Below are positions 18,218-27,092 of a stretch of DNA of 64,000 nucleotides, piece by piece (within the stretch, counting starts at the first letter, position 1; each line of letters opens with the position of its first letter). The position numbers and the translations under genes were made by a program. Below the pieces are notes generated by a model. That model did no database searches and was not told the DNA's origin. It saw only the letters and a list, made by a program, of their open reading frames with translations. Source of the DNA: a bacterium (GTDB taxonomy: Bacteria; Electryoneota; Electryoneia; Electryoneales; Electryoneaceae); contig JAHLLH010000004.1 in NCBI GenBank assembly GCA_020444265.1, positions 286,265 through 350,264 of the forward strand, written 5' to 3'.

Positions 18218-18246
18218 GGGACGAGCCGTGCGCGATGCACGGCTCG
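18218..18246. terminator. Possible bidirectional terminator hairpin between convergent genes
   Basis: The stem ACGAGCCGTGC (18219-18229) pairs with GCACGGCTCGT (18236-18246) around a 6-base loop. The genes on both sides end here. T-runs are weak, so termination strength is uncertain. Confidence 0.45.
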
Positions 18247-18274
18247 TTCCGTTCCCTGAGGCTGTTCCCTCGTA

Positions 18275-19228
18275 CTACAGTTGTAAATCGATCCCTTCGA
18301 TCGCGACGAAGATGTCGAGTTCGGCATCGGGGTAGTTGAGCTGTAGATAGCGACGTGCTTTCAGCAGCAGCTCACGGATGAAGGAATCGGGATAGTTTGG
18401 TTCGTGGTGGAAAAGGGCAAGCCGTTTCACATTGGCCCGTACAGCAATATCGACCCCGATCACCGCCGTCGAGTGGCCCCAATCTTCCTTGACCAGGCTT
18501 TCCTCGAGCGTGTACTGGCTGTCAAAGACAAAGAGGTCTGTTTCGCGGACAAATTCGATCATCTCACGGATCGCTTCGTCGTCGTCCCGTTTGTACTCGC
18601 TGTCGCTGGCAAAGACCATCGACTTGCCGCCATGCTCGACACGATACCCGAAGGATTTGCCAGGGTGCTGCAACTCTTTCGGGATGAAGGAGCCGCCACC
18701 TGGCAGGGGATAACGTTGCCCCGGCTCAACCTTGTTGAAGCGGATATCAGCGGGGAAAACATCGAGTCCGATAGGGAAGTAGTCGGGCATTTGCTGGCCA
18801 CGGTACCGTCCCTCGAGATTTTCATGGCCGCCATGGATGGTGATCTTGTTGCGCTGGAAGAGGGGACCGAAGAAGGGGAAGCCCTGGATATGATCCCAAT
18901 GGGTATGGCTCATCGCAATATTGAGCTCTGCTTCGCCTTTGCTGGCGGGGCCATCCATCAGGTGACGTCCCAAATTGCGAATGCCACTGCCCGCGTCGAA
19001 GATGATGGAACCACCATCCCAATCAGCGCTGATGCAGGTTGTGTTGCCACCGACCGTGCCACGTACCAGCATACTGTGGTGTTCACGGAGGTAGCCGGAG
19101 ACCTGTTCCGGGTCACGGATCCCTGCACGGACCACATCCTCGGCCATCGCAATCACTTTGGATTCCACATCGGCCGGGCTGATCGGTGTCGGGATACTAC
19201 CGCGCACTCCCCAGAACTGCACTCGCAT
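18275..19228 (-). CDS. MBL-fold metallo-hydrolase
   Basis: The 317-residue cytoplasmic protein of the metallo-beta-lactamase fold carries the zinc motif HTHWDH at residues 108-113. Further ligands are probably in HPGKSFGYR, FASDSEY and FHHEPNY. The N-terminus (QFWGVRGSIPTP ... GGNTTCI) is the signature of a subgroup related to PhnP, RNase Z-like and cyclic-nucleotide phosphodiesterase-type enzymes. A roughly 30-residue helical insert (about 20-50) precedes GGNTTC. The substrate is unknown; a phosphodiester is plausible. It stands alone between convergent and divergent neighbours. Confidence 0.9.
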   Translation of the reverse strand: MRVQFWGVRGSIPTPISPADVESKVIAMAEDVVRAGIRDPEQVSGYLREHHSMLVRGTVGGNTTCISADWDGGSIIFDAGSGIRNLGRHLMDGPASKGEAELNIAMSHTHWDHIQGFPFFGPLFQRNKITIHGGHENLEGRYRGQQMPDYFPIGLDVFPADIRFNKVEPGQRYPLPGGGSFIPKELQHPGKSFGYRVEHGGKSMVFASDSEYKRDDDEAIREMIEFVRETDLFVFDSQYTLEESLVKEDWGHSTAVIGVDIAVRANVKRLALFHHEPNYPDSFIRELLLKARRYLQLNYPDAELDIFVAIEGIDLQL

Positions 19229-19438
19229 TCGGATCTCCCTGTTCGTAAGGCTGAACCTACGATGACGTTTTCGGAAACGGTGTGAGTTTCGTCACGCCTG
19301 CCTGCGATCCAAAACAAAAAAGGAGGAATGGGGAGGCAGGGGTTCGCCCGAGGGCGACGTATTGTACTGCCTGAGCCATAGTAAATCCAAGAGTAGTAGG
19401 CGTTCCAAACACCAAAAGTACGTAATTCTGTCTCCGCG

Positions 19439-19477
19439 AGAGAAACCCCCCTCGCCGCACAGGGCGACGAGGGGGGT
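19439..19477 (-). terminator. Hairpin downstream of the POT-type transporter gene
   Basis: ACCCCCCTCG (19445-19454) pairs with CGAGGGGGGT (19468-19477), and inner bases can extend the stem (TCGCC/GGCGA). On the minus strand it is followed by TTTCTC, a weak T-tract. It begins 25 bases after the stop at 19502. The rest of the 270-base gap to 19228 shows no gene. Confidence 0.55.
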
Positions 19478-19501
19478 GGCAATGTTCAGCCTTTTTATCG
19501 T

Positions 19502-21250
19502 CTAGGCACCTTCTGCGGCACGCTGGGCCGCATGGTTTTTCTCGAGTGTCGGTACGACAAACTTGTTGAAGGCCAACAACGCGAGAGCCGTTGCGACGCC
19601 GATAGCACCGAAGAGCATCCACATCAAGCCCGGCTTGAGTTGCTCTTTTGCAAGCACTTCATAACCCCAACCCGAGAGGATACCACCGAAGAGGTTGCCG
19701 AGGGCGATGGAAACGAAGTAGTAGCCCATGAAGAGGGCTGTCTTGTTCTTCGGGGCGATCTTCGCGACATATTCCTGGCTCTTCGGCGAAGCAATCATCT
19801 CACCAAAAGCAAAGACCAGAATGGCGAAGAAGGTCAAGGCGCCGGTCACAGCGATGCTGTTCAACGCGATACCTGTACCCGCGACAATCGTACCCACGAC
19901 AAGTACCGGGAAGGGCTTCCAGCGCTGGATCACATAGCTGACCAGGATCTGGAAGATGACAATCGACCCGGCATCAATGTTGACGATGTATTCCGGGTTG
20001 ACCTGACGGTACTTCAGGGCCCATTCCTCCGCGATTGCTGTGACGGAATTCGTGTCAATCGTTCCGCCCATCGCCGCGAGCTGGGTAAAGGTCGCGCTGA
20101 TCTCCTCAACCGGGACACGCACTTTGTAGTGCACCAACTCGAAGAAGATCTGCTGCGCCTGTGCCGCGTTCACCGCACCATGCTCATGCGCGAGACGCAC
20201 AATTTCGGTCGAAAGCTGATCGATGTTGACGCTTGCGAGGAAGTTGACAAAACCGGGGCCAAAGATGCCGGCGGCACGGACCATGTCAGAGGTGTCGACG
20301 AAGTCACGGATGTATTCCGGCAGGGTAATGAAGATCTGGTTGAAGCTGGCCCAGAACCCGGACAGAATCAGCAGGTAGAGAACGAATGGCCAGTTGCCGA
20401 CTCTTGCTTTCCGTGCGTACCACGGTGCATCGTCCGAACCCTTCGCACCCAGGTTCCAGAGCAGGTTCAGCACGACCCAGCCAGCAGAAATGCCGAGGCT
20501 TAAGCCCCAGCCCATCCAGCCACCACCGGAAACCATCATCAGGAAAATGATTGGCACCACGGTCAACGCGAAACGACCGTTACCAAGCACCTCTTGCGCG
20601 TCCAGCAGCACTCGTTTCAGGCTGCGCTTCTCCTCCGATCCGGACTCTGTTGTCGGCTCTTTGTAGAAGAAGAGAGTCGGGATGAAGTTGATCGCAATCG
20701 TGATCGACAACAGAATGAAGACGTACTTCCAGTCCAGCACACGCAGCATACCGGCGAAGATCGGACCGACAAAACCGCCGACGTTGACAATGGTGTAGAA
20801 AACACCGAAGCCCATACCGCGATTGGTGTCATCGGTCGTCTTACCAACCGTACCTACCACAACTGGTTTAAAGGTTGCCGCACCAACCGCCACCAAAAGG
20901 AAGGCTCCGAAGAAGCCCCAGAAACTGGTGAACTGGCCCAGCAGGAAGTAGGCCGGGGTGAGGATCGCGAAGGCAACAAGGAAGGTATTCTTGTAGCCAT
21001 AGCGATCTGCCAGGGCGCCGGTAATCACGGGAAGCAGGTAGAGCAGGAAGGGAATAATTCCCTGCAGGATACCGCGCTGAATACTGTCAAATCCCAACCC
21101 GCCCTGTGCAATCGGGCTGGTCATGTAGAGAGATGAGAGCGCAAAGAAGCCGTACCAGGCCATACGCTCGAAAATTTCCATCACGTTCGCGACGTAGAAC
21201 GTCCGTGGGAACGGAGTCATCTTCTGCTTGGTGCCGCTCGCCTCCGCCAT
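19502..21250 (-). CDS. POT/PTR-type MFS transporter (proton-dependent oligopeptide family)
   Basis: This polytopic protein of 582 residues resembles the proton-coupled oligopeptide transporters. The N-terminal EIFERMAWYGFFALSS corresponds to the POT ExxERxxYY motif, with Trp-Tyr in place of Tyr-Tyr. It is followed by GALADRYGYKNTFLV (the MFS A-loop), KPVVVGTVGKTTDDTNRGMGFG and FYTIVNVGGFVGP. An extended hydrophilic loop (about 350-440) with a helical region rich in Glu and Gln splits the two halves. I choose the ATG at 21250, with GAGGA about 5 bases upstream; a longer frame starts at 21310. The peptide or other substrate is not deducible. It is divergent from the methyltransferase gene. Confidence 0.85.
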   Translation of the reverse strand: MAEASGTKQKMTPFPRTFYVANVMEIFERMAWYGFFALSSLYMTSPIAQGGLGFDSIQRGILQGIIPFLLYLLPVITGALADRYGYKNTFLVAFAILTPAYFLLGQFTSFWGFFGAFLLVAVGAATFKPVVVGTVGKTTDDTNRGMGFGVFYTIVNVGGFVGPIFAGMLRVLDWKYVFILLSITIAINFIPTLFFYKEPTTESGSEEKRSLKRVLLDAQEVLGNGRFALTVVPIIFLMMVSGGGWMGWGLSLGISAGWVVLNLLWNLGAKGSDDAPWYARKARVGNWPFVLYLLILSGFWASFNQIFITLPEYIRDFVDTSDMVRAAGIFGPGFVNFLASVNIDQLSTEIVRLAHEHGAVNAAQAQQIFFELVHYKVRVPVEEISATFTQLAAMGGTIDTNSVTAIAEEWALKYRQVNPEYIVNIDAGSIVIFQILVSYVIQRWKPFPVLVVGTIVAGTGIALNSIAVTGALTFFAILVFAFGEMIASPKSQEYVAKIAPKNKTALFMGYYFVSIALGNLFGGILSGWGYEVLAKEQLKPGLMWMLFGAIGVATALALLAFNKFVVPTLEKNHAAQRAAEGA

Positions 21251-21461
21251 CGCTTCCTCGTGGTTGATGAATGTGAACTCGATGATACCGACTGGGACAA
21301 ATCTTCCCAATAAGGTTGTGGAAGATACAACAGAGCTCTTCCTCGTTCCAACCCGGCGCCCTCGAGAATCTACAGGTTTTTTGGCGGCTCACAGAATCGG
21401 TCTCAAGCGCCAATTCGTGATTCTCGTTCCTTATATTCCACGGTTCACAAAGAGGGAGAGA

Positions 21462-22280
21462 ATGCGTTTTCTGAAAACCAAAGGTTCATTCATCGTCATC
21501 CTCGCGGTGCTTGCCATTGCCTGGGGGGTGGGAACAACCGTTCTGACGGAACGTTTTGGGTTGCAGGGGCTTGTTATCGGGATGAGTGTGGCGTTGTTCA
21601 TGCTTCTCTTCCTGGTGCTGGAAACCCATGAGCGGTTGCGGAATGTTCGCCTCGAGCAGCGTAATCATGATCGTCAACTCCAGTCGGTGTTAAACCTGCA
21701 TGCAATGCTCAAGCTGGAATCTCCCCTGCCAACCATGCGACTCGCAGCCCTCTCACCGGACACGGCAGTCGAGTATCTCACCCTGATTCGTGACCGGAAA
21801 CCAGAGACGATCGTCGAACTTGGCAGTGGGGTTTCGACCCTGATTGCCTCCATGCTGCTACAGGAGCAGGGGGGTGGACGAGTCATCGCGCTGGATCATG
21901 ATGCCGACTGGCTTGAGCTGACCCGACAAATGCTGGTCCGGCACAAGGCGGACAGCGCTGCCGAGCTGCGTTATGCCCCCCTCATTCCTGTTGAAGGTGC
22001 TCTTCGACCCTGGTACGATCCGAAACAGCTCGAGGACATTGAAAAAATTGACCTCTTGCTTGTGGACGGACCGCCGGACTATGGCGATGTGGGAGCACGT
22101 CAGCCCGGCCTCAGCCTCCTCCTGCCAAAGCTGGCTGATAATGCAGTCATTGTTGTGGATGACTGCTGTCGTCCCAAGTGGTACAAATGGGTCAAACAGT
22201 GGGCGGCACAGAACAAGTTTGATATCGTGGAACCGTTCGCTAACGAGAAAAATTCCCTTCTCCTTTACCGGAAGGGGTGA
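21462..22280 (+). CDS. Membrane-anchored class I SAM-dependent methyltransferase
   Basis: Two hydrophobic helices (SFIVILAVLAIAWGVG and GLVIGMSVALFMLLFLVLE) are followed by a basic/coiled linker and a Rossmann methyltransferase domain. The SAM-binding loop is VELGSGVSTLIAS, the acidic ribose ligand is in ALDHDADWLELT, and LLVDGPPDYGDVGARQPGL resembles the catalytic loop of O-methyltransferase/Methyltransf_24 proteins. The ATG at 21462 follows AGGGAGAG and gives 272 residues; the open frame extends much further upstream without coding features. The catalytic domain should face the cytoplasm. The acceptor substrate is unknown. A glutaredoxin-like gene follows about 100 bases later. Confidence 0.85.
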   Translation: MRFLKTKGSFIVILAVLAIAWGVGTTVLTERFGLQGLVIGMSVALFMLLFLVLETHERLRNVRLEQRNHDRQLQSVLNLHAMLKLESPLPTMRLAALSPDTAVEYLTLIRDRKPETIVELGSGVSTLIASMLLQEQGGGRVIALDHDADWLELTRQMLVRHKADSAAELRYAPLIPVEGALRPWYDPKQLEDIEKIDLLLVDGPPDYGDVGARQPGLSLLLPKLADNAVIVVDDCCRPKWYKWVKQWAAQNKFDIVEPFANEKNSLLLYRKG

Positions 22281-22379
22281 TCTCCACCTTCCTCGACTCT
22301 GGCGAGCAACACGCCGCACTTTGCTGCATCCAACGGATGTGATCGCGCCTTGAAGGGGAATGGCGCATCGGATCGAAGC

Positions 22380-22646
22380 ATGGAGTGGAAGGTGTCCCAG
22401 ATCGAGATTAAGCAGAAAAAAGTTGTCCTTTTCACCACGCCGACATGCAGCTGGTGCCGCAGGACGAAGCAATATTTTCGCGAGCAGAAGGTCCGTTTCA
22501 AGGAAGTGGATGTCTCACGCGACCGGGCAGCCGCGAATGATATCCGCCGGATGACCGGCCAGATGGGCGTCCCGGTGATTTTAATCGGCAACAAGCCGAT
22601 TGTCGGTTTCGATAAGCCGCAGATAGATCGTCTCCTGGGCTTGTGA
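22380..22646 (+). CDS. Glutaredoxin-family protein
   Basis: This small (88-residue) glutaredoxin/NrdH-type thioredoxin-fold protein has the dithiol active site in TPTCSWCRRTK, the cis-Pro segment GVPVILIG and the C-terminal GFDKPQIDRLL typical of membrane-free glutaredoxins. It would catalyse thiol-disulfide exchange in the cytoplasm. The start is uncertain: the ATG at 22380 has only a weak ribosome site, and a TTG at 22350 would add ten residues. It sits 65 bases upstream of groES. Confidence 0.88.
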   Translation: MEWKVSQIEIKQKKVVLFTTPTCSWCRRTKQYFREQKVRFKEVDVSRDRAAANDIRRMTGQMGVPVILIGNKPIVGFDKPQIDRLLGL

Positions 22647-22711
22647 AGTTGGTAGAGTCAGACAAAATCCGTTTGTTTGTGTTAAAAACGATAGATGAGG
22701 AGTGAGAGACA

Positions 22712-22981
22712 ATGAAGCTCGAACCGCTCGGCGATCGTGTCGTCGTCAAAGTCAGCGAACCGGAAGAGAAGATGGTTGGTGGTATCATCATCCCGGATAC
22801 CGTCAAGGAAAAGCCGGTTATGGGTGAAGTGGTGGCCATTGGTACCGATGATGAAGTCAAGGAGAACCTCAAGGAAGGTGACAATGTCATCTACGCCAAG
22901 TATGGCGGCACCGAGGTGACCATCGATGGTCAGGACTTGATCATCCTCTCCTATGGCGATGTGCTGGCGAAGCTCGGCTAA
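22712..22981 (+). CDS. groES: Co-chaperonin GroES
   Basis: The protein is a full-length 10-kDa chaperonin (89 residues). It opens with KLEPLGDRVVVKVSE, has the mobile-loop region EEKMVGGIIIPDTVKEKP that contacts GroEL, then GEVVAIG, GDNVIYAKYGGTEV and the terminal ILSYGDVLAKL. It caps GroEL during ATP-driven folding. Unusually, groEL does not follow: a strong terminator comes 23 bases after the stop and the next genes are barrel proteins. No CIRCE inverted repeat (TTAGCACTC-N9-GAGTGCTAA) is visible upstream. The ATG follows GAGGAGTGAGAG. Confidence 0.97.
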   Translation: MKLEPLGDRVVVKVSEPEEKMVGGIIIPDTVKEKPVMGEVVAIGTDDEVKENLKEGDNVIYAKYGGTEVTIDGQDLIILSYGDVLAKLG

Positions 22982-23004
22982 GCCGGTCTCCCTGAAAAGT
23001 TTGA

Positions 23005-23035
23005 ACACCCGGCGGGAAACTGCCGGGTGTTTTTT
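23005..23035 (+). terminator. Rho-independent terminator after groES
   Basis: ACACCCGGC (23005-23013) pairs perfectly with GCCGGGTGT (23022-23030), with an 8-base loop and six T at 23030-23035. Confidence 0.9.
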
Positions 23036-23149
23036 GTTGCAACCTTTTGAGGAAAGGTAAATTAGGTATACCAAAGTGCTTGGGTCTGCGAAGATGTCTT
23101 CCTATACTATCAAAATTGTGCTGTCTACCCTATACGATGAGCCGTTCCT

Positions 23150-24397
23150 ATGAAAACGATCCATCTGGTCATCAGCCTGCTCTACATCGCTCTCCTCTTG
23201 TTCCCCCAGTCTGCTTGCGCCCAATCCTACAACAGCGTCCATCCACGGCTCTGGGAACCAGTGCTGGAAGGGTTGCGTGCCGAAGCGATGGGTGGGACCA
23301 GGATCGCTACCGGAGAGGATGTTCAGTCCGCGAATGGAAACCCTGCGACGTTGCTTCACTTGTCAAGTACAACGCTTGAACTAGCCGGACGAGAGAGCTC
23401 ATTTGAAGCCAGCAGAGGATTAAATCACGAAGAACAATTGTCCGGCTGGCAACCACGATCTCTCGCCATTGCACATCACACTCCCCTGTTGGGTATTCCG
23501 TTGACCTTTGCCTTTGGCTATCAACGACCCGAAAGCCGAGCAACCGTGATTGATGAGGAAAATCAGGACAACAGTCGCCAGGACGGCTTCTTCGGTGGGG
23601 TTGGATTCGAACCCGTTTCGGGTGTCTGGCTCGGTTTCTCTGCATCCCATCTTCTTGCCGATTTCAGACGTGAAATCAGTCTATTCCAATCTGGGTCATG
23701 GAGTGAGATTGTCTACGAAGAACGGATGCGTGCGACCTTCTTCCGAATTGGCATTCTCTTTGATCTGTCGGAAGGTATCACACCCCTGCCTCTTCAGATC
23801 GGCGTAAGTGTTCGTCCCCCTGCTGACATGAAGCTGGAATCGAATCTGAGCATGTCCCGTGAGGTTGCGGAGATGCCCCCCGTTCTCAGTACCGGACTCG
23901 CGTGGGCACCATTTCAACGATTTCGAGCAGCAATCGATCTCGATTACTTCCAGATTTCCGGGAGAAGAATTCACGGAGATGTCGCCCATCACCTGATCAG
24001 CATGGGGAACCGCGACATGGCTTGCCTGCGGTTCGGGGTCGAAAAAGTCTTCCCGATTCCCAAGGGCCACCTGGCACTCCGGGCAGGAGTGCGCACCTTC
24101 CCGACTCTCGAGGCGGATTATTCGGACGATGTGTCGTCCGGAAGTCCGCTCTATGGTTTTGGCTACACCACCGGTGCGGGCCTGCGGATCGGGCGAGCTG
24201 AACTGAACTTGGCCATCGTGCATCTCGATCGGTACAAGGGGGTGCAGCAGTCTCCTTTTGGTGATCCGTTTGGGGCAGATTTTCAAGGGGATTACCACGC
24301 CTTCTCTCTTGGGTTCAGCTACCATTTCCAGGTGGTTGACCCAGACAAGGTGGTGTGGAAACCGAAACAGCCACGGAAAGAGGCAGCCATGCGATAG
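23150..24397 (+). CDS. Outer-membrane barrel protein, FadL/PorV-like (tandem copy 1)
   Basis: This 415-residue product begins with a Sec signal (SLLYIALLLFPQSACAQ). The N-terminal hallmark of FadL/PorV/PorQ-type 14-stranded barrels follows: RAEAMGGTRIATGEDVQSAN then GNPATL. The rest alternates hydrophobic and polar residues with closing segments such as GFGYTTGAGLRIGRAELNLA and AFSLGFSYHF, ending with a basic tail after the last strand. It is the first of four consecutive relatives and is separated from the second by 155 bases, so it may be transcribed on its own. It could carry hydrophobic solutes across the outer membrane or serve a PorV-like shuttle role for tail-bearing secreted proteins. 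Confidence 0.8.
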   Translation: MKTIHLVISLLYIALLLFPQSACAQSYNSVHPRLWEPVLEGLRAEAMGGTRIATGEDVQSANGNPATLLHLSSTTLELAGRESSFEASRGLNHEEQLSGWQPRSLAIAHHTPLLGIPLTFAFGYQRPESRATVIDEENQDNSRQDGFFGGVGFEPVSGVWLGFSASHLLADFRREISLFQSGSWSEIVYEERMRATFFRIGILFDLSEGITPLPLQIGVSVRPPADMKLESNLSMSREVAEMPPVLSTGLAWAPFQRFRAAIDLDYFQISGRRIHGDVAHHLISMGNRDMACLRFGVEKVFPIPKGHLALRAGVRTFPTLEADYSDDVSSGSPLYGFGYTTGAGLRIGRAELNLAIVHLDRYKGVQQSPFGDPFGADFQGDYHAFSLGFSYHFQVVDPDKVVWKPKQPRKEAAMR

Positions 24398-24552
24398 GGT
24401 ATCAGGGTAGACTCGAAAATTGTCTGGTGGATGGAACCGAAATGTAACTGCGCTTCTGTTTTGCCTTCGGCTCCACAGAGCGTCGCATCATGTCACCAAG
24501 CCGCCTATCTTAAACCAAAATCATCCTCGCACAATGATTCTGGGGGAATACT

Positions 24553-25821
24553 ATGCCTTCGAGAATATTCCGCAATCTGCTTGCAATATCCGCTGTCTTT
24601 CTCTTCCTGGTACCATCTGCCCTGCATGCCCAGTCAGGACTTGGCTATCGTCCGGTTGGCCAGCAACCCTTTGACAGTGGCATCCGTGCCACCGGCATGG
24701 GCGGCGCATGGCTTGCAGCGGGGAATGAGCCGATGGTTGTCCACGGAAACCCCGCTCTTGCCGCAGCCTTCCGGCATCCCGGGTTTGGGATCAGCATGGA
24801 CCTGACACGGCTGGATAGTCGTACATCGCATCAGGGCAACCAGTCCAGTATGTACACGCCCGGAGAGGCGCGTCCACGGACCGGTTCCTTCCTCTACCCC
24901 TTCGGTTCACCAACTCAACGAATGACTGCTGTGCTTACATGGGAACGGGTCACTCACTCGAACAGCACCTTCATCGAGAACGAGTTCTATGACTCAGGTT
25001 TCCCCTACTGGGTGAGCGGATCGTTCGCGTTCGAATTGACGCGAGGGAGTTCCGTGGGGGCCACCATCGGCTATCTTGGGGGTGGGTATGAGATGAGCAT
25101 CGAGGAACACACTCCTGAACAGCTGTTTGGGACAGGTCGGGTGATCACCCTGGGTCAGACATTCAGCGGCCTGAGTGTCCGTTTCGGGTACCATGTTGAT
25201 CTGCCGAAAGCGGGCATCAACCTGCCTCTTTCACTCGGGATGATCCTCCGGCCCGGGTATACCATGCAAACCACCTACCACAACCCTGGCCATGAAGATC
25301 AAGACATCGAGATCGATTCTCCATGGCTTGCTGGGGTAGGTCTCGCGTGGCGCCCGATGCAAAACCTGGAAGTGGGATTCGACCTGGAACGCTTCATGTT
25401 CCAGGGCACGGAACGGCGAAATGAGCCATCCTTCTATTACCCGAGAAGATATCCCGTCGTCGAGCATGACACGGATATGAATGGCTATCGGTTGGGTGTC
25501 GAATACACGATGGGCTCAGGTGCGTTGCTCTTCCAACCGCGAATCGGGGTCAATTACCTGCCAACCCCCTACACCGGGTATGACAGGGAGTACGATGAAA
25601 CGGATTGGCAGGATTTTGAACCCGTCCACTCGTTCGGGAAGACGATTGGTTTCGGATTGAGACTCGGAGCCGTCCAGCTTGATGTGGCGTACGAGCACGC
25701 TACGTCAAACTACTCGCAGACCATTGCCTATTACTACCCCTACGGTGAGAGTAGCATACCCGCGACGGAATACACAGTGACCACTGAACAGTTTCTGCTT
25801 GGCTTGGCTGTCTGGTTTTGA
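24553..25821 (+). CDS. Outer-membrane barrel protein, FadL/PorV-like (tandem copy 2)
   Basis: The 422-residue exported protein has the signal LLAISAVFLFLVPSALHAQ and the paralogue-defining block IRATGMGGAWLAAGNEP then VHGNPALAAAF. Later strands read like a long-chain fatty-acid-transporter barrel (LPLSLGMILRPGYTMQT, WLAGVGLAWRPMQNLEVGFD), and the protein ends on an aromatic residue (GLAVWF), as outer-membrane barrels do for BAM recognition. The third copy starts right at its stop codon, so copies 2-4 form one translationally coupled unit. The ligand is unknown. Confidence 0.82.
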   Translation: MPSRIFRNLLAISAVFLFLVPSALHAQSGLGYRPVGQQPFDSGIRATGMGGAWLAAGNEPMVVHGNPALAAAFRHPGFGISMDLTRLDSRTSHQGNQSSMYTPGEARPRTGSFLYPFGSPTQRMTAVLTWERVTHSNSTFIENEFYDSGFPYWVSGSFAFELTRGSSVGATIGYLGGGYEMSIEEHTPEQLFGTGRVITLGQTFSGLSVRFGYHVDLPKAGINLPLSLGMILRPGYTMQTTYHNPGHEDQDIEIDSPWLAGVGLAWRPMQNLEVGFDLERFMFQGTERRNEPSFYYPRRYPVVEHDTDMNGYRLGVEYTMGSGALLFQPRIGVNYLPTPYTGYDREYDETDWQDFEPVHSFGKTIGFGLRLGAVQLDVAYEHATSNYSQTIAYYYPYGESSIPATEYTVTTEQFLLGLAVWF

Positions 25822-25838
25822 ATGGGATGGGTGATGAG

Positions 25839-27092
25839 ATGAAATGTGTCATCGGCTCTATAACTCGATTATCTGTTATCCTTCGTTTGATGGTTGCGCT
25901 TCTCCTGGTGGTTCTCGGAATCACCCCCGTGCTGGCCTTTGACTGGTTTCCGATTGACTCCGGTCCGCGCAACCTCGCCATGGGGGGCGCATGGCTGGCC
26001 AGTGGACGCGGGAGCCAGGTGATCGTTGGGAATCCCGCTCTGCTTGGTTTGCACACCCGGTCCCGGATTTCGCTGAACCTGATCAACACCCACGACAAGG
26101 TGGATGCGGTCGACCTGATCACCGGTGAAAGGGATCACCGAAAGAGCGATCCTTTCATCTCGTTTCATGGTGGCGGTGCGGTCGGGATTTTGCAGATGCG
26201 GGAGGGGTATCATGGGGTCCCGGCACCCGCGATCCATGTCCAGCGGCAAGTGGGCCCTGGGTATGCTTCCGGACAGGAGGACGGGACCGGTGGTCCTGTT
26301 GCCTACAACCTTGGTTTCGGCTACCAGTCAAGGATTGGATTTGCGCTGGGTGCCGGATACAGCATGGTCACTGGATCCTATCGCGGGGACGATGCAGAGA
26401 AAGCAACCTTCTACACGGCGTTGCGCATCTACTTCGGTGCTGCCATCCCGTTCGAGCGCTTTGGTTTCCCCTTTCCTGTGACCCTCGGTCTGACCCTGCA
26501 GCCTGCGTACACCTATGAAGGTGTGAATGATTCGTACCGTTACCCGATGTCCTATGACATGCCGTTGACCTACGGCATCGGCCTCGCGGTCGAACCCTTC
26601 CGTTGGCTGCTACTGTCATGTGACGCACGCTATTTCATGGCGGAAGGAAAAACCTACCAACCCGGTGGATTGAGCGGAGATACACGTTACCCTTTAACCT
26701 CACGCGACGAAACCGAAGTGGAGCTGCGTGGCGGGATGGAGGTGGGCATCCCGGTTGGTGAGGCGACCTGGTTCCTGCGTGGCGGTGTCAGCTGGCTTCC
26801 GACCCTTGTCGATCTTCATAAAGAAAACCTGGTCTACTTAGAGCTGAAGGGACGACGGCCTCGTCACGAAACCTGCTGGAGCTATGGCGTAGGGGTGGCT
26901 ACCAGCCAATTCGAAGTCGATGTGGCGATCTATCAGCGAACGCAAGATGTGGAGGTATGGATAACACCCACCCCCATCTGGTTCCCGGGTAGCGAGGCCA
27001 TGCATGGGAAGGGGAGTGCGGAGAGCTTCGTGATCCAAATGGGACTGACCCTCTTCTTTACCCCGCCGAAGCAACCGGGAGAAGATGCATGA
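25839..27092 (+). CDS. Outer-membrane barrel protein, FadL/PorV-like (tandem copy 3)
   Basis: This is a third relative (about 417 residues) with signal LMVALLLVVLGITPVLAF and the block PRNLAMGGAWLASGRGSQV then VGNPALLGLH. Barrel-type strands include FPVTLGLTLQPAYTYEG and LTYGIGLAVEPFRWLLLSCD. Several starts are possible (TTG 25818, ATG 25827, ATG 25839); I use the ATG closest to the signal peptide. It overlaps copy 4 by 4 bases (ATGA). The C-terminus carries a short extension after FVIQMGLTLFF, so unlike copy 2 it does not end exactly on an aromatic residue. Confidence 0.8.
   Translation: MKCVIGSITRLSVILRLMVALLLVVLGITPVLAFDWFPIDSGPRNLAMGGAWLASGRGSQVIVGNPALLGLHTRSRISLNLINTHDKVDAVDLITGERDHRKSDPFISFHGGGAVGILQMREGYHGVPAPAIHVQRQVGPGYASGQEDGTGGPVAYNLGFGYQSRIGFALGAGYSMVTGSYRGDDAEKATFYTALRIYFGAAIPFERFGFPFPVTLGLTLQPAYTYEGVNDSYRYPMSYDMPLTYGIGLAVEPFRWLLLSCDARYFMAEGKTYQPGGLSGDTRYPLTSRDETEVELRGGMEVGIPVGEATWFLRGGVSWLPTLVDLHKENLVYLELKGRRPRHETCWSYGVGVATSQFEVDVAIYQRTQDVEVWITPTPIWFPGSEAMHGKGSAESFVIQMGLTLFFTPPKQPGEDA

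Noticed and set aside
22735..23040. CIRCE or HrcA control of groES
   Set aside because: I looked for TTAGCACTC-N9-GAGTGCTAA near groES and found none.
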